Source: Candidatus Curtissbacteria bacterium | GTDB taxonomy: Bacteria; Patescibacteriota; Microgenomatia; Curtissbacterales; GWA2-41-24 | Assembly (NCBI GenBank): GCA_030688205.1 | Contig: JAUYIQ010000041.1 | Location: forward strand, 1-7,019 | Reading direction: 5' to 3' | DNA length: 7,019 nucleotides | Part shown: positions 1-3,767 of the stretch, piece by piece | Layout: each line of letters starts with the position of its first letter | Position numbering within the stretch: the first letter of the stretch is position 1 | The notes under the pieces: generated by a model | The model's database searches: none | What the model saw: the letters and a program-made list of their open reading frames with translations, nothing else | Told to the model about the DNA's origin: nothing | Position numbers and translations under genes: made by a program

Positions 1-260
1 GCCAGTGAAAAACAGGAAGGATTAAGATTTTCTAATTTTTCTACCCTTGTTTTCAATATTCTTAATGCCGAATCTAAATTTGTCTTATCGGAAATAAAAT
101 CTGCAATAGGTATCGAATCCACAATTATTTCCGGAAAATCGTCACCGTTTTTCGCGCCGAATTCCTTTGCTGCTTTCTCCACAACAAGACTAAGCAACCT
201 TGCGGATGCCTCTGGCCCCATCCCGCCTAAAATGGCAATTACTCCTTTATCCCTTTTCAT
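1..260 (-). CDS. Aspartate/glutamate racemase family protein, N-terminal part (cut by window edge)
   Basis: The visible 86 codons start MKRDKGVIAILGGMGPEAS, the N-terminal strand and glycine loop (GGMGPEAS) typical of the Asp/Glu racemase superfamily, where cofactor-independent enzymes invert amino acids with two cysteines. The last visible residues, PSCFSLA, sit just where the family normally has the first catalytic Cys (usually ACNTAH), so the active-site Cys falls outside the window. The ATG is supported by a purine-rich GAGGAGGAG ribosome site at about 272-280 and by overlap with the upstream stop (TAATG, 262-258), which implies translational coupling to the 118-aa gene. D-Asp or D-Glu for the cell wall is the usual role, but substrate cannot be decided from this fragment. 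Family assignment is firm, exact substrate is not. Confidence 0.88.
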   Translation of the reverse strand, partial: MKRDKGVIAILGGMGPEASARLLSLVVEKAAKEFGAKNGDDFPEIIVDSIPIADFISDKTNLDSALRILKTRVEKLENLNPSCFSL

Positions 261-616
261 TAAATAATTTTCTCCTCCTCTTTAAATTTTGATCCTTGAC
301 AGTTAAGACACGTGACAACCTCTATAAAAATTCTAATGCCGCTTTCCGATCCTTCGATCGCATTCGGGTTAGTTGTTACTGTCCTTACACTTTCGAAAAC
401 CACCCTTTCTGAAGGGTCAACACATTCACCATCGTGCCAACCCCACTTAATGTCAGGCACCGTCTCTGCACAACAACCTCGACATTTAATCGCTGCAAAT
501 TCTGTTTTAAATCCATCTTCAAGCTCGATCACGTAAATTACTGCCGGAATAAAAAATCCGTCTCTTTCGCAGTCTCTACCAACAATAGGTTTTCTATGTT
601 CTATTCTTTCATTCAT
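260..616 (-). CDS. Small Cys-rich hypothetical protein, possible split zinc ribbon (118 aa)
   Basis: I do not recognise the family. The protein has CRGCC (C45, C48, C49), H61 with C65, and CLNC (C103, C106); two CxxC knuckles about 55 residues apart suggest a zinc ribbon with an insertion. There is no signal peptide or membrane segment. The ATG at 616 has an excellent Shine-Dalgarno, GGGAGGTGAT at 630-621, much stronger than most starts in this window. Its stop overlaps the racemase start, so the two form an operon. Upstream on the same strand lie a hairpin (634-659), an intrinsic terminator (670-693) and a foldable stretch with a promoter (724-845), so expression may depend on read-through. 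A metal-binding accessory role is only a guess. Confidence 0.7.
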   Translation of the reverse strand: MNERIEHRKPIVGRDCERDGFFIPAVIYVIELEDGFKTEFAAIKCRGCCAETVPDIKWGWHDGECVDPSERVVFESVRTVTTNPNAIEGSESGIRIFIEVVTCLNCQGSKFKEEEKII

Positions 617-633
617 CTAAATCACCTCCCTTG

Positions 634-665
634 CCATCCGAAGCTTCAGCGAAGGATGGTTTTTT
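634..665 (+). other. Hairpin with T6 tail (plus sense), in the 5' region of the 118-aa gene
   Basis: CCATCC (634-639) and GGATGG (654-659) are perfectly complementary, with further pairing of TTC (645-647) to GAA (651-653). In plus sense it is followed by T6 (660-665), the form of an intrinsic terminator, but no plus-strand gene lies upstream. In minus sense it sits between the leader terminator and the Shine-Dalgarno of the 118-aa gene. It may be a dispersed palindrome, a terminator for antisense transcription, or a stabilising 5' stem. Confidence 0.45.
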
Positions 666-669
666 CCAC

Positions 670-693
670 AAAAAAACCCGCCGGTCTAGCGAG
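670..693 (-). terminator. Intrinsic terminator ahead of the 118-aa gene
   Basis: Read on the minus strand: stem CTCGC (693-689), loop TAGACCG, GCGGG (681-677), with one G-U pair, then T7 (676-670). The sequence GCGGGTTTTTTTGTGG is identical to that at the 1078-1093 terminator. It ends transcription from the 816-845 promoter or from the 73-aa gene, and lies about 53 nt before the 118-aa start. Confidence 0.7.
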
Positions 694-723
694 TTCTGTG
701 TTTTTCTAAAAAGTTATTTTAAC

Positions 724-802
724 TGGACTTTTGTATGACAAAACGGCTAGCCGTAAGGTTAGATTGTTTTGCTATACCAATGTGCGAATCTTCGCAAGTC
801 CA
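724..802 (-). other. 79-nt nested inverted repeat, candidate structured RNA or leader
   Basis: TGGACTT (724-730) and AAGTCCA (796-802) form a perfect 7-bp outer stem. Inside, GTATgaCAAAAC (733-744) pairs with GTTTTGctATAC (766-777) with one mismatch and one wobble pair. A third hairpin is GCGA-ATCT-TCGC (784-795), and the large loop holds the palindrome ACGGCTAGCCGT (743-754). On the minus strand it starts a few bases after a predicted promoter start and is followed by the terminator at 670-693. It has tRNA-like length but no T-arm, so it is not a tRNA. The strand is inferred from promoter and terminator. Confidence 0.45.
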
Positions 803-815
803 TATTAGTAATTCT

Positions 816-845
816 ATATTAACATACTACAGGCCACTAAATCAA
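816..845 (-). promoter_or_regulatory. Predicted sigma70-like promoter for the 724-802 structured transcript
   Basis: Minus strand: -35 TTGATT (845-840), 18-bp spacer, -10 TAATAT (821-816), start expected near 809. It overlaps the stop of the 73-aa gene and points to the nested repeat and the 118-aa gene. Sequence-only prediction in AT-rich DNA. Confidence 0.45.
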
Positions 846-1063
846 TTAATAGTATTTCCCCTATTACCAGAAATACTACCGTCTTTTTCAATACAGGAAT
901 TACATTTAGTAATAATAGAAGCTGCCTGACCGACCTTATCCGCCGTCGGTTCATAAACCACAACCCTATTATAGTTAGGACTTCCACAACCGCTACAAGC
1001 GAACTGATTATTCGCTACACTCTCTTTTATTAAAGCCTGAATTACAGATAATCTTTCTTGCAT
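842..1063 (-). CDS. Small four-Cys zinc-ribbon-like hypothetical protein (73 aa)
   Basis: The protein has a short helical N-terminus (MQERLSVIQALIKE), then FACSGCGSPNY and, 27 residues later, KCNSCIEK: two CxxC knuckles, as in rubredoxin-like zinc ribbons. The family is not recognised. Start choice: an in-frame GTG at 1081 would add six residues but lies directly on the U7 tract of a terminator with no ribosome site; ATG 1063 has a weak GGGTG about 11 nt upstream. The gene lies downstream of a promoter-leader-terminator unit (1082-1270), parallel to the 118-aa gene. Both genes encode paired CxxC motifs, which suggests related metal- or nucleic-acid-binding roles, but this is inference. The CxxC spacing argues for real coding; expression is unproven. 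Confidence 0.55.
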   Translation of the reverse strand: MQERLSVIQALIKESVANNQFACSGCGSPNYNRVVVYEPTADKVGQAASIITKCNSCIEKDGSISGNRGNTIN

Positions 1064-1081
1064 TTCTTTATTCGCACCCAC

Positions 1082-1104
1082 AAAAAAACCCGCTTCTGTG
1101 CGGG
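1082..1104 (-). terminator. Strong intrinsic terminator
   Basis: Minus strand: CCCGC (1104-1100), loop ACAGAA, GCGGG (1093-1089), then T7 (1088-1082). The stem is perfect and GC-rich. It ends the YbaK-family gene and/or the leader transcript, and sits 19 nt before the ATG of the 73-aa ORF. Confidence 0.8.
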
Positions 1105-1235
1105 TCTTGTGTGGCTTTATTTTTGATTTTTAAATTTTAATTTTTAATTTAAATATCGAACCACACAAGACATTAAACCCATAAAGGGCTTCAATCTTGT
1201 GCCAAATGTAAAGTACATTTGTTCGGTTCACGGTT
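1082..1235 (-). ncRNA. Candidate structured leader or small RNA with alternative helices
   Basis: The region is bounded by a promoter (1242-1270) and a terminator (1082-1104). In transcript order: hairpin CAAATGTA-CTT-TACATTTG (1221-1203); segment A CACAAGA (1201-1195); a small hairpin (1191-1175); segment B GTCTTGTGTGG (plus CCACACAAGAC, 1161-1171); an A/T-only tract; segment C CCACACAAGAC (plus GTCTTGTGTGG, 1104-1114), directly abutting the terminator stem. B can pair 7 bp with A or 11 bp perfectly with C, but not with both. CGAAC and GTTCG may close the 5' domain. No known riboswitch consensus was recognised. It may be a free small RNA or an attenuator for the 73-aa gene. Confidence 0.4.
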
Positions 1236-1241
1236 TGAATA

Positions 1242-1270
1242 TTATTACAAAGTCACTAGCCTCAGGTCAA
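1242..1270 (-). promoter_or_regulatory. Predicted sigma70-like promoter for the 1082-1235 transcript
   Basis: Minus strand: -35 TTGACC (1270-1265), 17-bp spacer, -10 TAATAA (1247-1242). The -35 lies in the last codons of the YbaK-family gene. Start expected near 1235. Confidence 0.5.
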
Positions 1271-1738
1271 GTCTGAAGTTTTGAAATCACCCACAGCTTT
1301 TAGAAGATCGGCCAGACTCATGTCTAAGCCCTTTGTTAAATCTCCCGAACCTAAATTTACATTCACGAGATCTAATACCTTATTATCAAAATAAAGAGGG
1401 ACACCGATTTGAATCGGGCAAACTGCTCCAATCGGCACTCCCACTACTCTTTGTACTTCATCTGCTTTTGCAAGATCTGTCTTTTGTCCAAAAATCCTTC
1501 GCACTTTCTTAAAATCTAACCTGTCTTTTCCCCGCACAGCCAAGGCATTAAATTCAGTCTTAAACTCCAGACCTCTTTTAACCTCGCTTCTGATAACTAA
1601 AGTTTTGACAATCTCATCTGCATTAATTCCAACCCTTATTACGTCCTGTACCCGATAAACCTCCCCGCCAAGATCAATGATTTTATAATCAACCCCGATT
1701 TTTTTGAGATGCTTTTCGATTTCTTCCAGATTCGCCAC
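1262..1738 (-). CDS. YbaK/EbsC (ProX-like) family aminoacyl-tRNA deacylase
   Basis: At 158 aa it matches the usual family length (E. coli YbaK is about 159 aa). Hallmarks: the conserved catalytic lysine in EIVKTLVIR (K45), the GVPIGAVCPIQIG loop (100-112), YFD (117-119), and LGSGD (129-133) before a C-terminal DMSLADLL helix. The family hydrolyses wrongly charged tRNAs in trans, classically Cys- or Ala-tRNA(Pro); which substrate applies is not readable here. It begins with GTG, supported by GGAG 12 nt upstream (1754-1751), a long but tolerable spacing; no in-frame ATG near the N-terminus offers an alternative. A near-consensus promoter (1835-1863) precedes it, with a terminator-like hairpin (1763-1794) in the leader, so it may be attenuated or simply follow the terminator of the gene upstream. 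Confidence 0.9.
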   Translation of the reverse strand: MANLEEIEKHLKKIGVDYKIIDLGGEVYRVQDVIRVGINADEIVKTLVIRSEVKRGLEFKTEFNALAVRGKDRLDFKKVRRIFGQKTDLAKADEVQRVVGVPIGAVCPIQIGVPLYFDNKVLDLVNVNLGSGDLTKGLDMSLADLLKAVGDFKTSDLT

Positions 1739-1762
1739 AAGCTAATTTTACTCCAAAACCAC

Positions 1763-1794
1763 AAAAAATTAGCAGACAATACATATTGTCTGCT
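1763..1794 (-). terminator. Terminator-like hairpin between the winged-helix gene and the YbaK-family gene
   Basis: Perfect 11-bp inverted repeat AGCAGACAATA (1771-1781) / TATTGTCTGCT (1784-1794) with a 2-base loop, followed on the minus strand by AA and T6 (1768-1763). It can end the transcript of the winged-helix gene. It lies downstream of the 1835-1863 promoter and 25 nt before the YbaK-family start, so it may also attenuate that gene. Near-perfect symmetry would also fit a protein-binding operator. Confidence 0.6.
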
Positions 1795-1834
1795 ACTTAC
1801 TTACCACCTCAAAAGAGCATTGCCTTTCAAATAT

Positions 1835-1863
1835 ATTTTATCAATCCAATTTGCCCATGTCAA
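1835..1863 (-). promoter_or_regulatory. Near-consensus sigma70 promoter for the YbaK-family gene
   Basis: Minus strand: perfect -35 TTGACA (1863-1858), exact 17-bp spacer, -10 TAAAAT (1840-1835), in the gap after the winged-helix gene. Start expected near 1828, giving a leader of about 90 nt. The leader carries GAGGTGG (1810-1804) with no well-placed start codon after it. Confidence 0.7.
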
Positions 1864-1883
1864 CCCCAAATTAGCAATCTAAA

Positions 1884-2216
1884 TCAACGCCTGCTAACTT
1901 GCATTGCCCTAAAAGAGTCTCTAAGAACTAACTCTCCTCTTTCAGTGGGCTGCCAAAAATCTGTGTGATTAAACTTTGGATGTTCTAATCTTTCGACCAA
2001 CCCTCTTTCTCTAAGTCCATCTATTATCTTTACAGTATCTAACGGTAATATAATCTTTTCTCCTCTTCTTGTCCTGGCATCTAGAAGTGCAGAAAAAATT
2101 TCAGCGTAAGAAGCATTGCCAGCATGATTCAATCCGGCCAAAATATCTCTTTCATCTCTTGTCAAAGACTCTTTTAAAAATTCCGGAGGTCGTTTAAAAA
2201 ATCTCAAAAATTCCAT
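1884..2216 (-). CDS. Winged-helix-like small protein (110 aa), putative DNA-binding regulator
   Basis: After a basic N-terminus (MEFLRFFKRPPEFLKESLT), residues 19-80 have the layout of a winged helix: LTRDERDILAGL (helix 1), SYAEIFSALLDAR (helix 2), PLDTVKIIDGLRERGLVERL (recognition helix and turn into the wing), then WQPTERGELVL as wing and C-terminal helix. This recalls MarR/PadR-type folds, but no named family is identified. The ATG has no Shine-Dalgarno and lies 16 nt from the end of the CAU tRNA gene, with no terminator between, so it is probably co-transcribed with the tRNA; 3' processing of the tRNA would leave a nearly leaderless mRNA. It ends ahead of the terminator at 1763-1794. A regulatory role is inferred from fold only. 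Confidence 0.65.
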   Translation of the reverse strand: MEFLRFFKRPPEFLKESLTRDERDILAGLNHAGNASYAEIFSALLDARTRRGEKIILPLDTVKIIDGLRERGLVERLEHPKFNHTDFWQPTERGELVLRDSFRAMQVSRR

Positions 2217-2231
2217 TATTTAATATATTCG

Positions 2232-2303
2232 TAGCTGCGGTAGGGATCGGACCTACGACCTAGAGTTTATGATACTCTCGCTCTACCACTGAGCTACGCA
2301 GCC
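2232..2303 (-). tRNA. tRNA with CAU anticodon, probably elongator Met (alternatively Ile2)
   Basis: A complete 72-nt cloverleaf without encoded CCA. Acceptor GGCTGCG/CGCAGCT (G1-U72 wobble), D-arm GCTC/GAGC with TGGTA, anticodon stem AGAGT/ACTCT with loop ATCATAA (CAU), T-stem GTAGG/CCTAC. The 5' end GGCTGCGTAGCTCAG is close to E. coli elongator tRNA-Met. It lacks initiator features (C11-G24, no GGG:CCC triad). Oddity: the T-loop reads TCCGATC, giving C at position 55, where U (pseudouridine) is almost invariant. tRNA-Ile(CAU) needing lysidine cannot be excluded. The first 10 nt overlap the end of the upstream CDS, and no separate promoter was found. Confidence 0.93.
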
Positions 2304-3010
2304 AATGTAGTTTGCCAAGATTCCAGTCTCCTACCAGCCTCGGCTAAACCATCAATATAACCAATCAAAGGGTAGTATACCCTAGCCGGTTTTACCAGTT
2401 CAATACGAAGGGTACCATAATGTTCGTTAAAATTACCGTAAACTTTTTTATTTTTAACTTTCTTAAAACTCGTTTTACTAAAGCCATTTTCTGAAACTCC
2501 TACAATGTTTTCCCAATATTTTCTAACCACCGATTCCCTTTTCATATGCATTTCATTGATATCAACTCTGAATTTAAAATCAGCATTTGTAAGGTTAAAA
2601 AATTTTTTAAACCAATTTAGAATAAATTGGATCATTAATGGATCCGTGTTCACAAATGTAGTCTTCACACCACCTTTCTTTTGCCCTTCGGCCCAATATA
2701 GAGCGACCCCACAAATAAAAAGCTCACTTTCCGATAAATTTGAGAATCTTGAAATACCATTTTGCCAACAGCTTTCTATTAATTTAAGTCTTCGTTCCTT
2801 CTGAACTCTTGCACCTTTATAACTTCCCACTAAACTATTCATGTTTAAACGTTTAGCCAGCTGACGCATCTGTTCTTCAGTTAACACAATATCTCTACAC
2901 CAACGACTTGCTGTACTCTTACTAACACCAACTTTTCTTGAAATTTCTTTCATACTGAAACCATTTCTTCTTAAGCTTAAAGCTTCGATTTTCTCCAACG
3001 ATTTTGCCAT
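2294..3010 (-). CDS. HTH protein with LAGLIDADG-endonuclease-like body (238 aa)
   Basis: Residues 18-40 (FSMKEISRKVGVSKSTASRW) are a clear helix-turn-helix of resolvase/sigma-factor type. The body contains GVALYWAEGQKK (101-112), FVNTDPLMIQFILNWF (119-134) and YPLIGYIDGL (213-222), which recall the paired LAGLIDADG helices of homing endonucleases; acidic residues sit at E108 and D220. HTH-plus-LAGLIDADG-like proteins are a type I associate with candidate-phylum genomes, with no proven function. The ATG at 3010 has only a weak upstream purine motif. The last residues (TLAA) and the TAG stop are encoded within the first 10 nt of the CAU tRNA gene, and the tail GRRLESWQTT resembles artefactual peptides made when reading frames run into tRNA-like sequence, so the original C-terminus may be altered. 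Nuclease activity is inference. Confidence 0.7.
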   Translation of the reverse strand: MAKSLEKIEALSLRRNGFSMKEISRKVGVSKSTASRWCRDIVLTEEQMRQLAKRLNMNSLVGSYKGARVQKERRLKLIESCWQNGISRFSNLSESELFICGVALYWAEGQKKGGVKTTFVNTDPLMIQFILNWFKKFFNLTNADFKFRVDINEMHMKRESVVRKYWENIVGVSENGFSKTSFKKVKNKKVYGNFNEHYGTLRIELVKPARVYYPLIGYIDGLAEAGRRLESWQTTLAA

Positions 3011-3049
3011 GAATATAACTTACCAAATAAAACCCGAATATGCAAGCAC

Positions 3050-3079
3050 AAAAAAAGACTCGACCACTTGTACCGAGTC
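3050..3079 (-). terminator. Intrinsic terminator
   Basis: Minus strand: GACTCG (3079-3074), 11-nt loop, CGAGTC (3062-3057), then T7 (3056-3050). Perfect 6-bp stem. It ends read-through from the initiator tRNA region just ahead of the HTH gene, which therefore needs its own promoter or read-through. Confidence 0.75.
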
Positions 3080-3103
3080 CTTATATTCTATTTTCTTAAA
3101 ATC

Positions 3104-3124
3104 TCAAATTGCTTCGCAATTTGA
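3104..3124. repeat. Perfect 9-bp hairpin in the gap downstream of tRNA-fMet
   Basis: TCAAATTGC (3104-3112), TTC, GCAATTTGA (3116-3124). On the minus strand it is followed by GATTTT, a poor terminator tail. It is one of four hairpins between the HTH gene and the initiator tRNA (3011-3202), a stretch in which I see no coding region. Confidence 0.5.
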
Positions 3125-3162
3125 AAAGCGAGGAACAGCGTTAATCTTAAATGTCAGTTTTG

Positions 3163-3204
3163 AAAAAATCTGGCTAAAGATTACACGCTCGTTCCGAGCG
3201 TGTA
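3163..3204 (-). terminator. Composite hairpin terminator directly after initiator tRNA
   Basis: A perfect 10-bp hairpin TACACGCTCG/CGAGCGTGTA (3182-3191, 3195-3204; 3-nt loop) begins inside the tRNA, using U72 and A73. It is followed on the minus strand by an A/T-rich hairpin AATCT/AGATT (3167-3171, 3178-3182) running into T6 (3168-3163). The GC-rich stem has no T tract of its own, so termination probably needs the second element. Confidence 0.55.
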
Positions 3205-3273
3205 GCGGGGGCGGGAGTCGAACCCACTTCTGGAGATTATGAGCCTCCCGAGATACCGTTTCTCCACCCCGCG
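3203..3273 (-). tRNA. Initiator tRNA-Met (fMet, CAU)
   Basis: 71-nt cloverleaf without CCA. Its first 12 nt, CGCGGGGTGGAG, match E. coli initiator tRNA exactly. Initiator marks: no Watson-Crick pair at 1-72 (C1 x U72), A11-U24 in the D-stem (GAGA/TCTC), anticodon loop CTCATAA. T-arm GTGGG-TTCGACT-CCCGC is normal. The triad of anticodon-stem pairs 29-31/39-41, normally three G-C, is here A-U, G-C, G-U. The D-loop is minimal (AACGGTA). It has its own promoter at 3285-3313 and is followed directly by terminator hairpins. Confidence 0.95.
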
Positions 3274-3284
3274 TCGTGTGGTGA

Positions 3285-3313
3285 ATTCTAACAGAAAATG
3301 GTAATTCAAACAA
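3285..3313 (-). promoter_or_regulatory. Predicted promoter of initiator tRNA
   Basis: Minus strand: -35 TTGTTT (3313-3308), 17-bp spacer, extended -10 TGT-TAGAAT (hexamer 3290-3285), placed in the short gap between the FtsB-like gene and the tRNA, with start about 6 nt before the mature 5' end. Confidence 0.55.
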
Positions 3314-3317
3314 CCTG

Positions 3318-3662
3318 TTAGCTTCTAAAAAACAAGTTTCGCCACTTAATATAGTTGGGGATATTCTCGGCTTTGGTTTGCGGCTGCTGCTCACTGTTAT
3401 CATTTGGCAAAACTACTACCGCTTCGCCCGGTTTCACCATTCCAAGCTTATTTCTGATCTCCGCCTCTTTAAACTCTTCGCCCCTCTTGTACTCTAACTC
3501 AGCTTTCAGGTTCTGATTATCACGCCTAAGCACTTCCAGCTGCTGCTCTACCTCTCCGACTTTTTTAGAGGTATTCCTCAAGCTCGAAATACGCTTGGTA
3601 CTGTTCACAATTATCATCAGTACCAAAAAAACCACAGCTATAAGCAAAAAGTTCCGCTTCAT
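3318..3662 (-). CDS. FtsB/DivIC-like septum formation protein
   Basis: A 114-aa bitopic membrane protein: short basic N-terminus (MKRN), one transmembrane helix (about 5-20, FLLIAVVFLVLMIIV), a heptad coiled coil (about 27-66), then EIRNKLGMVKPGE (68-80), the signature after the coiled coil in FtsB/DivIC proteins, and VVVLP. Length and order match this family, which joins FtsL and FtsQ/DivIB at the division septum and helps activate septal wall synthesis. The tail NYIKWRNLFF may be a short binding segment. The ATG at 3662 follows AAGG at very short spacing. It is transcribed away from the tyrosine recombinase; no clear promoter of its own was found. FtsB and DivIC cannot be told apart here, and FtsL-like proteins look similar. 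Confidence 0.85.
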   Translation of the reverse strand: MKRNFLLIAVVFLVLMIIVNSTKRISSLRNTSKKVGEVEQQLEVLRRDNQNLKAELEYKRGEEFKEAEIRNKLGMVKPGEAVVVLPNDNSEQQPQTKAENIPNYIKWRNLFFRS

Positions 3663-3700
3663 ACCTTAATAATACAACTTAACCATAAAGCTAAAGACCC

Positions 3701-3729
3701 TTGACAATACCTATAGGCTGAGCTATACT
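3701..3729 (+). promoter_or_regulatory. Near-consensus sigma70 promoter of the tyrosine recombinase gene
   Basis: -35 TTGACA (3701-3706, perfect), 17-bp spacer, -10 TATACT (3724-3729). Start expected near 3736, leaving a leader of about 32 nt without a Shine-Dalgarno before the GTG at 3768. Confidence 0.75.
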
Positions 3730-3767
3730 TCGGACTACCTACCCTCAAAAGCCTGCACCATTAAATC

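Noticed and set aside
312..536. Plus-strand open frame opposite the 118-aa gene
   Set aside because: Lies wholly antisense to a gene with an excellent ribosome site and coupled stop; no start signal or recognisable protein. The overlapping frames 434-709 and 735-929 are rejected for the same reason and because they run across terminator and structured sequence.
724..802. tRNA gene
   Set aside because: Acceptor-like 7-bp ends and length fit, but neither strand offers a T-arm with TTCNA loop or a 5-bp anticodon stem with a 7-nt loop.
716..810. Integron attC site
   Set aside because: The folded hairpin is suggestive, but the terminal GTTRRRY / RYYYAAC core sites are not properly placed and no integron integrase is nearby.
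1786..1968. Plus-strand open frame
   Set aside because: Covers the minus-strand promoter and the antisense of the winged-helix gene; no ribosome site, no recognisable protein.
2505..2804. Plus-strand open frame of 99 codons
   Set aside because: Antisense to the HTH gene, whose protein has clear motifs; low-complexity translation.
3104..3403. Minus-strand open frame of 99 codons
   Set aside because: Runs through the initiator tRNA, its terminator hairpins and the end of the FtsB-like gene. The plus frame 3009-3242 likewise crosses the terminators and tRNA.
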